Assembly (NCBI RefSeq): GCF_041435115.1
Contig: NZ_CP108046.1
Location: 1,984,001-2,048,000, forward strand
Source of the DNA: Streptomyces sp. NBC_00289
Lineage (GTDB): Bacteria; Actinomycetota; Actinomycetes; Streptomycetales; Streptomycetaceae
Reading direction: 5' to 3'
DNA length: 64,000 bases
Part shown: piece after piece, positions 1 through 7,646 of the stretch
How positions within the stretch are numbered: position 1 is the first letter of the stretch
Layout of the letters: every line of letters starts with the position of its first letter
Notes under the pieces: model-generated
Told to the model about the DNA's origin: nothing
Seen by the model: only the letters and a program-made list of their open reading frames with translations
Database searches by the model: none
Program-made: the position numbers and the translations under genes

Positions 1-1153
1 TGAAGGCGCGGACGGGCGCGACCGGACCGAAGACCTCCTCCGCGTAGGCGGGGGTGTGGTCGTCGACGCCGGCGAGCACCGTCGGCCGGTAGAAGAGGTC
101 CTCGTGCGTGCCGCCCGCCGCCAGCTTGGCGCCCTGGGCGGTGCTCGCCTCCACCAGGCCGTGGATCTTGGCCAGTTGGGCGGAGTCGATGATCGGGCCG
201 AGGTGGACCTGCTCGCGGTGCGGGTCTCCGACGGCGAGGGCGTCGGCCTTCGCGGCGAGGCGCTCGACGTACTCCGCGTACAGGGACTCGTGGACGAGGT
301 GGCGGCCGGTCGTCATGCAGATCTGGCCCTGGTGGAAGAAGGAACCCCAGGCCGCCGTGGAGATCACCGCGTCGAGATCGGCGTCCTCCAGCACGATCAG
401 GGCGGAGTTGCCGCCGAGCTCCAGATGCGCGCGCTTGAGGTGACGCCCGGCCGCCTCACCGACGGCACGGCCCGCCGCGGTCGACCCGGTGAAGGAGATG
501 ACGGGCACGCGGGGATCGGCGACCAGTGCCTGACCAGCCTCCGGACCGCCGGGCAGGATGTGCAGCAGACCCTCGGGCAGACCCGCCTCCGCGAGGACGG
601 CGGCGAGGGCGAGGCCGCCGCAGACCGCCGTACGCGGGTCCGGCTTCAGGACGACCCCGTTGCCGAGGGCGAGGGCCGGGGCGACGGAGCGGATGGAGAG
701 GATCAGCGGGGCGTTGAAGGGGGAGATCACGCCGACGACGCCGACCGGGACGCGCCGTGTGTAGGACAGCCGGGGCGCCTCGCTGGGCAGGACCTGTCCG
801 GCCGGGCGGGAGGCGAGCGCGGCGGCCTCGTAGCACTCCTGCGCGGCGACGTGCAGCTCGAAGTCGGCCTTGCCCGGGATGGAGCCGGACTCGCGCACGA
901 GCCATTCGCGCAGTTCACCGGCGTGCGCGGCGAACAGGTCACCGGCCTTGCGCAGTACGCCGGCGCGGACGAAGTGCGGCAGGCGGGCCCATTCGGCCTG
1001 GGCGCCCGAGGCGGCTTCGGCGGCCGCTTCGACGTCCCTGGCGGTGGCCACGGTGACGGTGCCGAGCGTGTCGCCGGTGGCGGGCTCGGTGACGGCGTAC
1101 CGGGGTCCGGACAAGGGGCGGGACTGCCAGGTCTTCGGGTCGAGCAACGGCAT
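1..1153 (-). CDS. Aldehyde dehydrogenase (partial, 3' end outside window)
   Basis: NAD(P)-dependent aldehyde dehydrogenase, oxidising an aldehyde to the acid; the benzaldehyde/vanillin-type branch is the closest I recognise. The start ATG at 1153 opens MPLLDPKTWQ. About 384 residues are visible of a family length near 480, so the C-terminus lies left of the window. Seen: the catalytic-cysteine motif GQICMTTG (Cys about residue 279, codon at 317-319), the general-base motif LELGGNSALIVL, and the FTGS turn of the cofactor-binding domain. Cytoplasmic. The LacI gene upstream reads the same way across a 418-bp repeat-rich gap, so it could regulate this gene, but that is inference. The substrate cannot be told from sequence. 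Confidence 0.9.
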   Translation of the reverse strand, partial: MPLLDPKTWQSRPLSGPRYAVTEPATGDTLGTVTVATARDVEAAAEAASGAQAEWARLPHFVRAGVLRKAGDLFAAHAGELREWLVRESGSIPGKADFELHVAAQECYEAAALASRPAGQVLPSEAPRLSYTRRVPVGVVGVISPFNAPLILSIRSVAPALALGNGVVLKPDPRTAVCGGLALAAVLAEAGLPEGLLHILPGGPEAGQALVADPRVPVISFTGSTAAGRAVGEAAGRHLKRAHLELGGNSALIVLEDADLDAVISTAAWGSFFHQGQICMTTGRHLVHESLYAEYVERLAAKADALAVGDPHREQVHLGPIIDSAQLAKIHGLVEASTAQGAKLAAGGTHEDLFYRPTVLAGVDDHTPAYAEEVFGPVAPVRAF

Positions 1154-1358
1154 GGGGGCTCTCCGTTCGGTCACCGGCGGGACTCCACGGGGTACGGAAG
1201 TCCCGTACTCTCGCGGCCTGTTCGGCGACCGCGAGCGGGATACGGCGATCCGGCGCAGCCGTCCGAGCTGCCTCGGGCTCTCCACCGCATCCCGGTTTGG
1301 TTGAGCGTGCAACATCCTAATCACGAGCCACGCGGAAGGCGCCGGTCGGCACGGGGTT

Positions 1359-1422
1359 GGGTCGGGTCGGGTCCCGTCGGGTCGGGTCGGGTCGGGTCGG
1401 GTCGGGTCGGGTCGGGTCGGTC
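1359..1422. repeat. GGGTC pentanucleotide array, G-quadruplex-capable
   Basis: About twelve head-to-tail copies of GGGTC with one imperfect unit (GTCCC, near 1371-1375). The plus strand holds many GGG runs separated by two-base loops, which fits the canonical G-quadruplex pattern. It lies in the 418-bp gap (1154-1571) between the aldehyde dehydrogenase start and the LacI stop. I see no gene in that gap. Confidence 0.93.
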
Positions 1423-1487
1423 GAGCAGAGCGGGTGTGTGGCGCGACGCGAGGGCGACCGGTGGCCCGGATCGGCCGGCTCCGGGCG

Positions 1488-1562
1488 ATGACGGTCGGAC
1501 CGGTGACGGTCGGACCGGTAACGGCCGGACCAGTGACGGCCGGACCCGTGACGGCCGGACCC
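1488..1562. repeat. Five 15-bp tandem repeats downstream of the LacI gene
   Basis: Five consecutive 15-bp units of the form GTGACGGYCGGACCS, differing by one or two bases each, end ten bases before the LacI stop codon. Read on the plus strand they would encode repeated VTVGP/VTAGP, but no start site or coding context supports a gene. Probably a non-coding minisatellite. Confidence 0.9.
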
Positions 1563-1571
1563 GTGACCCGG

Positions 1572-2618
1572 TCAGGTGGAGTCGCGGTGGACCACCGACG
1601 CGTCCAGCACCTTGTGCGTCTCCGGCGCGGCGTCCGGGTTGCGTACCGCCCGGTCCACCAGCTCGGCGAGGTCGCGGCCGGACGGCAGTTCGATGTGGAC
1701 GGTGCTGAGCCGGGGCCGCAGCAGTCGGCCGAGCATCAGGTCGTCGGCGCCGATGACGGCCGTGTCCCGCGGGACGGAGATGCCCTCGTCCTGCAGGGCT
1801 CGCATCAGGAGCATCGCGTACTCGTCGTTGTACGCGAACACCGCGTCCAGGCCGAGGGACCGCCAGCGGGCGGCGAGCCGCGCGGCGGCCTCCTCGTCGT
1901 GCGCGAGGGGCAGTTCGGTGAGGACGGCGTCCGTTCCGCGCAGCGCGTTGCGCACCCCTTGGAGCCGGGGCAGCGAGAACGCCTCCAGGCCGGCTTCCGC
2001 GGGCACGAGGACGCCGATCCGGCGGCGGCCGCGGGCGTAGAGGTGACTGCCCGCGCAGTGGCCGACGCCCTCGTGGTTCATGAGCAGGGCGTGGGCGCCC
2101 TCGACCGACTCGGGGCCGAGGGTGACCACGGCGCGAGCCCCGGAGCGCTTGAGTACCGCCACGCCCTGCGGACCCAGTCCCGAGCCGGGCACCAGCACGG
2201 CCACCGGCCGGAGTTCGGCCCAGGCACGGGCGGCCTCGTCACCGTGCAGACCGACGGTGCCGTACTGCACGACGGTGTAGTCGAGGCGGCCCAGCGCCCA
2301 CTGGAGTTCGTTGATGAACTGGCCGTACAGCGGGCCGACCGGGATCGACGGCGCCGGCATCAGGACCATACGGCTGTGTCCGGCCCGCAGGCTGCGGGCG
2401 GCGGCGTGCGGAACGTATCCGAGTTCCTTCGCGGCCGCGTGCACCCGGTGGCGGGTGGGCTCGCTGATCCGGACGGCGCTGGTGTTGTTGAGGACGTAGG
2501 AGACGGTCGCGCGCGAGACGCCGGCCAGGCGGGCCACATCGGCGCTCGTGGGCACGGAGCGCGCCGCGGGCGACGCGGGCGCGGGCGTTCTGGGTATCTG
2601 CACCATGACGTACGGCAT
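1572..2618 (-). CDS. LacI/GalR-family transcriptional regulator
   Basis: DNA-binding repressor or activator that probably senses a sugar or small metabolite. The N-terminal HTH is seen as TSADVARLAGVSRATVSYVLN followed by the hinge helix region (ELGYVPHAAARSLR); the remaining ~280 residues form a periplasmic-binding-protein-like effector domain ending in the DDLMLGRLLRPRLSTVHI region. About 348 residues, normal for the family. ATG at 2618 is chosen; ATG at 2606 and TTG at 2663 are in frame, and none has a strong Shine-Dalgarno. It reads toward the aldehyde dehydrogenase gene. Its operator and ligand are not identifiable here. Confidence 0.88.
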   Translation of the reverse strand: MPYVMVQIPRTPAPASPAARSVPTSADVARLAGVSRATVSYVLNNTSAVRISEPTRHRVHAAAKELGYVPHAAARSLRAGHSRMVLMPAPSIPVGPLYGQFINELQWALGRLDYTVVQYGTVGLHGDEAARAWAELRPVAVLVPGSGLGPQGVAVLKRSGARAVVTLGPESVEGAHALLMNHEGVGHCAGSHLYARGRRRIGVLVPAEAGLEAFSLPRLQGVRNALRGTDAVLTELPLAHDEEAAARLAARWRSLGLDAVFAYNDEYAMLLMRALQDEGISVPRDTAVIGADDLMLGRLLRPRLSTVHIELPSGRDLAELVDRAVRNPDAAPETHKVLDASVVHRDST

Positions 2619-2704
2619 CTTGGCAGAAGCCGTGGCCCGGGAATCGGCCGGGGGACATGACAAGCCCGTACCGGAGCGCCGTCACGGCCGCCCGCGTCAG
2701 CGCC

Positions 2705-3352
2705 TCAGCGCGTCACCCGCCTGACCAGGTCCGTCCAGCCCGCCTCCAGCCGCTCCATCGGCATCCCGCACTGAGTGGTCAGGTAGTGGATGGCGGCCGG
2801 ATCGACATAGGCCATCAGCGTCATGGCGAGGAGTTCGCAGTCCGCGTCCGGTACCGCCTGCCGCAGCAGCAGGGCGACATGGCCGCGGAGCAGTCGCCGG
2901 GGAGCGTTGGAGAAGCGGCGGCCCCCGCTCGGCTCGGCGGCCAGTTGCAGCTCCAGCTCGTCCACCATCCTGCGCAGCAGCGCCCGGCCGAAGGCGTCCA
3001 GGCGCTCCACGGGAGACGCCCCCGGGCCCAGCGGCGGGGGGCCGCTGACGAACGCGGCCTGGAACTTCTTCTCGGAGTGGTCGAGCAGCGCCATCAGCAG
3101 CCCGTTGCGGTCGCCGAAGCGGCGGAACACCGTGCCCTTGCCCACCGAGGCCGCCGCTGCCACCGCTTCCATGGTCAGGCCGGCCGCCCCGTGTTCCGCC
3201 ACCAGCCGACCGGCGGCCTCCAGGAGCCGGGCCCGGTTGCGCGCCGCGTCGGCGCGCAGGCACGGATCGTCGTCGCCGGAGCCCAGCTGCAGCAACTCTG
3301 ACCGTTCGAAGGGCTCCTGAGGTGCCGGGAAAGGGGGCAGGGCGGCGGACAT
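2705..3352 (-). CDS. TetR-family transcriptional regulator
   Basis: Predicted repressor of the divergent FMN reductase gene. The N-terminal HTH spans about residues 40-85 (RARLLEAAGRLVAEHG ... GKGTVFRRFGDRNGL), followed by an all-helical ligand domain. 215 residues from ATG 3352; an in-frame upstream ATG at 3379 would add nine residues and lie closer to the operator. Between the two divergent starts lie two GGACC-NN-GGTCC palindromes, the usual arrangement for a TetR protein controlling itself and its neighbour. The ligand is unknown; flavin reductase partners suggest a quinone, diamide-like or other redox-active compound (inference). Confidence 0.9.
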   Translation of the reverse strand: MSAALPPFPAPQEPFERSELLQLGSGDDDPCLRADAARNRARLLEAAGRLVAEHGAAGLTMEAVAAAASVGKGTVFRRFGDRNGLLMALLDHSEKKFQAAFVSGPPPLGPGASPVERLDAFGRALLRRMVDELELQLAAEPSGGRRFSNAPRRLLRGHVALLLRQAVPDADCELLAMTLMAYVDPAAIHYLTTQCGMPMERLEAGWTDLVRRVTR

Positions 3353-3383
3353 GAAGACAGCGTAAAGCATCGGGAACAAAACT

Positions 3384-3395
3384 GGACCGCGGTCC
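3384..3395. promoter_or_regulatory. TetR operator, palindrome 1
   Basis: Perfect 12-bp palindrome GGACCGCGGTCC, followed by GGTT context that is shared with the second site. It lies 31 bp upstream of the tetR ATG. Its centre is 36 bp from that of the second palindrome. Assignment to the adjacent TetR protein is inference from position and duplication. Confidence 0.75.
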
Positions 3396-3419
3396 GGTTA
3401 GGGTGCTAGAACATTAAAC

Positions 3420-3431
3420 GGACCTCGGTCC
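3420..3431. promoter_or_regulatory. TetR operator, palindrome 2
   Basis: GGACCTCGGTCC, identical to palindrome 1 except at one of the two central bases, with the same flanking CCGGTT on its right side. It lies 38 bp upstream of the FMN reductase start, where bound repressor would block transcription. Confidence 0.75.
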
Positions 3432-3469
3432 GGTTCGTTACGGCAGTGTTTCAGCCCATTGGAGTTCCC

Positions 3470-4033
3470 ATGTCTGTTCGCATCCTCGCGCTCGTCGGCA
3501 GCCTTCGCGCCGGTTCGCACAACCGCCAGCTCGCCGAGGCGGCCGTCAAGCACGCTCCCGAGGGTGCCGACGTGGTGCTCTTCGAGGGCCTGGCCGACAT
3601 CCCCTTCTACAACGAGGACATCGACGTCGAGGGCAGCGTGCCGGCCGCCGCGGCCAAGCTGCGCCAGGCAGCCGGCGAGGCCGACGCGTTCCTCTTCTTC
3701 TCGCCCGAGTACAACGGCACCATCCCGGCCGTCCTGAAGAACGCCATCGACTGGCTGTCCCGCCCGTACGGCGCCAGCGGCTTCGGCGGCAAGCCCGTCG
3801 CCGTGGTCGGCACGGCCTTCGGCCAGTTCGGCGGCGTCTGGGCGCAGGACGAGGCCCGCAAGGCCGTGGGCATCGCGGGCGGCAAGGTGATCGAGGACAT
3901 CAAGCTCTCCATCCCCGGTTCCGTGACCCGCTTCGCCGAGACGCACCCGGCCGACGACTCCGAGGTCGCCGCGCAGCTGACCGAGGTGGTCGCCCGCCTG
4001 CACGGCCACGCCGGCGAGACCGTCGCCGCCTGA
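3470..4033 (+). CDS. NADPH-dependent FMN reductase (flavodoxin-like fold)
   Basis: Flavoprotein of the NADPH-dependent FMN/azo/quinone reductase family, transferring electrons from NAD(P)H via FMN to flavin or quinone acceptors in the cytosol. 187 residues, normal length. The phosphate-binding loop GSLRAGSHNR sits at residues 9-18 and the flavin-edge motif SPEYNGTIPAVLKNAIDWLS at about 79-98. ATG 3470 is preceded by GGAG at 3461-3464, which decides the start over an in-frame upstream alternative at 3446. Divergent from the TetR gene with two shared operators, so expression is probably induced by the TetR ligand. Confidence 0.92.
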   Translation: MSVRILALVGSLRAGSHNRQLAEAAVKHAPEGADVVLFEGLADIPFYNEDIDVEGSVPAAAAKLRQAAGEADAFLFFSPEYNGTIPAVLKNAIDWLSRPYGASGFGGKPVAVVGTAFGQFGGVWAQDEARKAVGIAGGKVIEDIKLSIPGSVTRFAETHPADDSEVAAQLTEVVARLHGHAGETVAA

Positions 4034-4044
4034 CCGTCACGCCC

Positions 4045-4207
4045 GAGGTCCCGTAACGGGGCTGGAGCCGCGGTCTCACCCGGGTCCCGTGAGGGGGCGG
4101 AGCCACCGTCGCTCCCCGGTAAGGGGGCCGGAGCCACCGTCTCACCGAGGTCCCGTAGGGGGGCCGGAGCCACCGTCTCATCCGAGGTCCCGTAAGGGGG
4201 CCGGGGC
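4045..4207. repeat. Five imperfect ~35-bp direct repeats
   Basis: Tandem degenerate units share the core CCGTAAGGGGGCCGGAGCCACCGTC, shown here by its halves CCGTAAGGGGG and CCGGAGCCACCGTC. They follow the FMN reductase stop directly, and the last copy forms the left arm of the terminator at 4194-4229. No gene is seen from 4034 to 4641. Confidence 0.82.
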
Positions 4208-4229
4208 GCCGATGGGCTCCGGCCCCCTT
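4194..4229 (+). terminator. Stem-loop terminator after FMN reductase
   Basis: An 11-bp perfect stem, AAGGGGGCCGG with CCGGCCCCCTT, has a 14-nt loop and lies at the end of the repeat array. No U-tract follows, which is usual in high-GC actinomycetes. The remaining gap 4230-4641 shows nothing else that I can name. Confidence 0.65.
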
Positions 4230-4641
4230 CGCCGTGCCCGGGTGAGCCCGCCCGCCCACCGCCACGTCCCGGCGGCCGGCCCGGGTGGCTCTCCGCGCCA
4301 CGGCCGGCCCGGCCGGCCGGTGTCACCCGCCGGACGGCGGGCAGGTTCCGCCGGACGGCGGCGCCCGGGCCGGCCACCGGCGCGCCGATCATGGCGTCTG
4401 GCCCGCACGTAAGGCTGTCGCCGCGACGCGCGCGCCACCCGGATCTCCTGCCGATGTGGGACTCCTGCCGGATCTTTCCGCACCTTTCCGCACCTTTGCG
4501 ACGATGCCCGAAGCGGCCGTTCCCGGGGCGTCCCGATCGTGGAGTTCCGGGATGCGTCGCCGCGGGCCGGGAGGGGCAATGTCCTGGGGGACGCGTCACG
4601 ACAGGCGTGTCACGCTGCCCGCCGGAGAACGGAGACCCTTC

Positions 4642-4962
4642 GTGACGACGAACCACGTGGCCCCCACGGCGCAGGCCGCCCCCACGGCACGGACGTCGCC
4701 CGAGCAGATAGAGCGGCTCGACGACGTGATCATCGCACTCCTGGCCCGGCGCCGTGCGATGGCGCGGGAGCTGCCTCCCCCGGCCCTCGCCCGCGCCGTC
4801 GACCCCGACTTCGTGGAATCCGTCCGGGGGATCACGGACCGCTACCGCGAGGAACTCGGCGGCGCCGGTGAACTCGTCGCCCGCGCGGTGATGGTGCTGT
4901 GCCACCCCGACCACCGGTCCGCGGACCGGGAAGACGCAGGTGGCGGGCGGGCCCGGCGTTGA
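4642..4962 (+). CDS. Chorismate-mutase-like (AroQ-type) small protein
   Basis: 106-residue protein with a helical AroQ-like segment: QIERLDDVIIALLARRRAMARE at about residues 20-41 (here given in two parts, QIERLDDVIIALL and ARRRAMARE), then RGITDRYREELG and a C-terminal helix. Streptomyces chorismate mutases share this layout, converting chorismate to prephenate. The middle stretch that normally supplies part of the active site looks shortened (PPPALARAVDPDF), so catalysis is uncertain. GTG start at 4642, chosen for GGAGA at 4631-4635. It stands alone; the next gene starts 25 bp downstream. Confidence 0.6.
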   Translation: MTTNHVAPTAQAAPTARTSPEQIERLDDVIIALLARRRAMARELPPPALARAVDPDFVESVRGITDRYREELGGAGELVARAVMVLCHPDHRSADREDAGGGRARR

Positions 4963-4987
4963 CAGGCCTTCGGCCGCCGCCGTACTA

Positions 4988-6187
4988 ATGGGCCGCATGA
5001 GCCTGCCGCAGCGCCCCCTGTCCGGCATCACGGTGGTCAGCCTGGAACAGGCCGTGGCCGCGCCCTATGCCACCCGGCAGCTGGCCGATCTCGGCGCGCG
5101 TGTGATCAAGGTGGAGCGGCCGGGCGACGGCGACTTCGCCCGCCGCTACGACACGACCGTGCACGGCCACTCCAGCTATTTCGTCTGGCTCAACCGGTCC
5201 AAGGAGTCGCTGACGCTGGACCTCAAGGACCCGCGGGGGCTCGAGATCCTCCACCAACTCCTCGACGGAGCCGACGTGTTCGTGCAGAACCTCGCCCCGG
5301 GGGCCACCAACCGCCTGGGCCTCGGCACCGAAACCCTCACCCGCCGCTACCCCCGGCTCGTCCCGTGCACCATCTCCGGCTACGGCACCTCGGGCCCGTG
5401 GGCCGACCGCAAGTCGTACGACCTGCTGGTGCAGTGCCAGACCGGCCTGGTGTCCCTGACCGGCACCGCCGAGGAAACGGCCCGGGTCGGGATCTCGGTC
5501 GCCGACATCGCCGCCGGGATGTACGCCTACAGCGGCGTCCTCACCGCGCTGTACACCCGCGCCACCACCGGCCGGGCCCACCCGGTGGAGGTGTCCCTGT
5601 TCGAGGCGCTGGCGGAGTGGATGGGGCAGCCCGCCAACTACACCCGCTACGGCGGCAGCCAGCCCCCGCGCCTGGGTACCCAGCACGCCACGATCGCGCC
5701 GTACGGGGCCTTCTCCACGGCCGACGGCAAGGACGTCCTGTTCTCCATCCAGAACGAGCGGGAGTGGGCCGCGCTGTGCGAGCGCTTCCTCGGCCGGCCG
5801 GAGCTGACCTCCGATCCGCGCTTCGCCACCGGCTCCGACCGGGTCGCCCACCGCGAGGAACTCAACGCCCTCGTGGCCGAGCGCATCGCCCGCTCCGACG
5901 CCGAGGAGGTCCTCAAGGAGCTGGAGGACATCGGCATCGCCTGCGCGGGAGTCAACGACGTCGCCGCCTTCCTCGACCATCCGGTGCTGGCCGCCCGCGA
6001 CCGCTGGCGCGAGGTGGCCGTACCCGGGGCGACGGTCCAGGCCCTGCTCCCCCCGGCCGACCTCGCGGGCCTGTCGGCGCGCATGGACCCCGTGCCGTCC
6101 GTGGGCGAGCACACCGAGGCCATCCTCGGGGAACTCGGCCGCAGCCGCGCCGACATCGACGCGCTGCGCGCCGACGCCGTCGTCTGA
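4988..6187 (+). CDS. CaiB/BaiF family III CoA transferase
   Basis: Formyl-CoA transferase-like enzyme moving CoA between carboxylic acids through an aspartyl thioester. Seen: the N-terminal LSGITVVSLEQAVAAPYATR (quoted only to its 20th residue), GARVIKVERPGDGDFAR, the LDLKDPRG segment, and the catalytic-Asp region SYDLLVQCQTGL followed by ISVADIAAGMYA. 399 residues from ATG 4988, or 396 from the in-frame ATG at 4997; family members are about 390-410. Neither start has a clear ribosome-binding site. It lies 25 bp after the chorismate-mutase-like gene. The substrate acid is not deducible. Confidence 0.88.
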   Translation: MGRMSLPQRPLSGITVVSLEQAVAAPYATRQLADLGARVIKVERPGDGDFARRYDTTVHGHSSYFVWLNRSKESLTLDLKDPRGLEILHQLLDGADVFVQNLAPGATNRLGLGTETLTRRYPRLVPCTISGYGTSGPWADRKSYDLLVQCQTGLVSLTGTAEETARVGISVADIAAGMYAYSGVLTALYTRATTGRAHPVEVSLFEALAEWMGQPANYTRYGGSQPPRLGTQHATIAPYGAFSTADGKDVLFSIQNEREWAALCERFLGRPELTSDPRFATGSDRVAHREELNALVAERIARSDAEEVLKELEDIGIACAGVNDVAAFLDHPVLAARDRWREVAVPGATVQALLPPADLAGLSARMDPVPSVGEHTEAILGELGRSRADIDALRADAVV

Positions 6188-6274
6188 GCCATCGGCCCGG
6201 GCCCGCCGAACGCGCGCGAGGCTCGGCCCCCACGGCCCGTGCGCCCTGGCCGTCGCGGTCTCCAGCACCCCGGT

Positions 6275-6436
6275 TCACCAGGGCAGCGGCCCCTCCGCGT
6301 CGACGTAGCCGCCGGTCGGCCCGTCGGGGCCGGCCTGCGCCAGGCGGACGATGATCTCGGCGCCCTGCTCGACGGTCTGGTCCCCGTGCGGCCGTTCAGG
6401 TCGGTCGCGGTGAAGCCGGGTTCGACCCCGTTGAGG
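6275..6436 (-). pseudogene. 3' remnant of a short-chain dehydrogenase (SDR)
   Basis: Only the C-terminal third survives. One frame reads NGVEPGFTATDLNGRTG, the conserved region after the SDR active site. After a single-base deletion near 6385 the next frame continues DQTVEQGAEIIVRLAQ and ends GGYVDAEGPLPW then stop, the typical end of Streptomyces SDRs. The catalytic YxxxK and the Rossmann GxxxGxG parts are absent. The 5' end stops abruptly at about 6432-6439, where homology to an HTH regulator begins on the other strand. Confidence 0.8.
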
Positions 6437-6896
6437 GTCAACCCGCTGTACGCGGCGCCGATGGGCGACATCTCCGGCCTGCGCGACTTCGAGCGCGACG
6501 GCGTGTGGCGCAACCTCCTCGGCTCGGGCAGCCGGGTACGGCACACGCCCGAGTAGCGCCGCGCGCGTTCGAAGTCGTCATGGCCGCCGATCTGCGCGCG
6601 ACGGCCGCCCGGTATCCCGTCGACCGGCAGCCGCGGCGGCCGGTGCCGGAACTGCGCACGAACAGCGCACGCTTCGCGGAGCCGTGGGACGCGGGAGTCG
6701 TCGGCCGGCAGGAGAGGGCTCGCGCAAGACCGTCGAACACCCACAGGTCGGTCCGCTGACGCTGGACTGCGACGTGCTCGGCGTGGCGGGCAGCGACCTG
6801 CGCGTCCTGGTCCGCACGGCCGAGCCCGCCACGGCGGACAGCGAACGGCCGGCCCTGCTGGGTGTCCTGGGCACCCGGACGCTCACCGGGCCTTGA
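6432..6896 (+). pseudogene. Remnant of MmyB-type HTH regulator (ligand-binding part only)
   Basis: Three frames, read in order, rebuild the C-terminal ligand-binding domain of an XRE/MmyB-like regulator: NPLYAAPMGDISGLRDFERD ... VRHTPE, then FEVVMAADLRATAARYP ... NSARFAEPWDAGVVGRQE, then KTVEHPQVGPLTLDCDVLG ... LLGVLGTRTLTGP and stop. The breaks are a TAG in place of GAG plus a 2-bp (CG) insertion near 6557-6570, and a 2-bp (GC) insertion near 6725. The N-terminal helix-turn-helix is missing. The end overlaps the following gene's 3' end by 14 bp. Confidence 0.78.
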
Positions 6897-7605
6897 GCCG
6901 TGGGTCATCGTGCCCGCCGGGCACCGTGGCCCCGGCCGACCGGGAGCGCGCGACCCGGAAGCCCACGTCGTCCACCCGGAAGGTGGGATGGCTACGGCGC
7001 CGTACGGAGGCCCGGCAGCTCCAGTGCTCGTCGAACCAGCCGCCGCCGCGCAGCACCCGGTAGGAGCCGTAGACCTCCGCGTCGTAGACGTCCCAGCACC
7101 ACTCCCAGACGTTGCCCAGGGTGTCGCCGAAGCCCCAGGCGTTGGGCCGGCGGCCGCCCACCTCGTGGATCCGCTCCCCGGAGTTGCCCCGGTACCAGGC
7201 GATCTCGTCGAGCGGCCCGTAGCGCGGTCCGGAGGTACCGGCGCGGCAGGCGTGTTCCCACTCCGCCTCGCCGGGCAGCCGGTACCCGTCGGCGGCCGCG
7301 ACCCACTCGACCTCCTCGCCGTCGTCCGCGAAGCGGTAGGCGGGCGTGCGGCCCTCCTGCGCGGACAGGGCGTTGCAGAACCGGACGGCGTCCCACCAGG
7401 AGACTCCCTCGACGGGCAGGCGGTCCCCCTCGGCGGTGCTCGGCCGCAGACCGGTCACCCGTGCGTAGAGCTCCTGGGTGACCGGGTGCGCAGCGATGTC
7501 ACAGGGTGCGAGCTCGACCTCCCAGCTGCGCCGGGTCCGCCGGTCCGACAGCGTGACCCGGCCCGGTGGGACGGCGATCATCGTGAGCAGGGCACTCGCA
7601 TCCAT
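6883..7605 (-). CDS. Formylglycine-generating-enzyme (SUMF1/FGE) family protein
   Basis: 240 residues spanning an FGE-sulfatase domain: HPVTQELYARVTG, VEGVSWWDAVRFCNALS, YRLPGEAEWEHACRAG, GNVWEWCWD and VLRGGGWFDEHWSCRAS. True FGE converts a cysteine of sulfatases to formylglycine and needs two copper-binding cysteines near its C-terminus; here the first is kept (SCR) but the second position is not a cysteine, so a different oxidative or structural role is likely (inference). It is shorter than classical FGE (~300) and lacks an export signal. No sulfatase gene is nearby. The start at 7605 has no clear ribosome-binding site. Confidence 0.8.
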   Translation of the reverse strand: MDASALLTMIAVPPGRVTLSDRRTRRSWEVELAPCDIAAHPVTQELYARVTGLRPSTAEGDRLPVEGVSWWDAVRFCNALSAQEGRTPAYRFADDGEEVEWVAAADGYRLPGEAEWEHACRAGTSGPRYGPLDEIAWYRGNSGERIHEVGGRRPNAWGFGDTLGNVWEWCWDVYDAEVYGSYRVLRGGGWFDEHWSCRASVRRRSHPTFRVDDVGFRVARSRSAGATVPGGHDDPRLKAR

Positions 7606-7646
7606 GCGCGCATGATCTCACCCCGGACCGCCGTCCCGACGGGTCG

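Noticed and set aside
56-1708. Long plus-strand open frame across the aldehyde dehydrogenase gene
   Set aside because: It is the antisense of a well-conserved gene with clear motifs; high GC content makes such long shadows common. It has no domain and no ribosome-binding site.
4049-4207. CRISPR-like direct repeats
   Set aside because: The units are contiguous, imperfect and lack unique spacers, and no cas genes are present.
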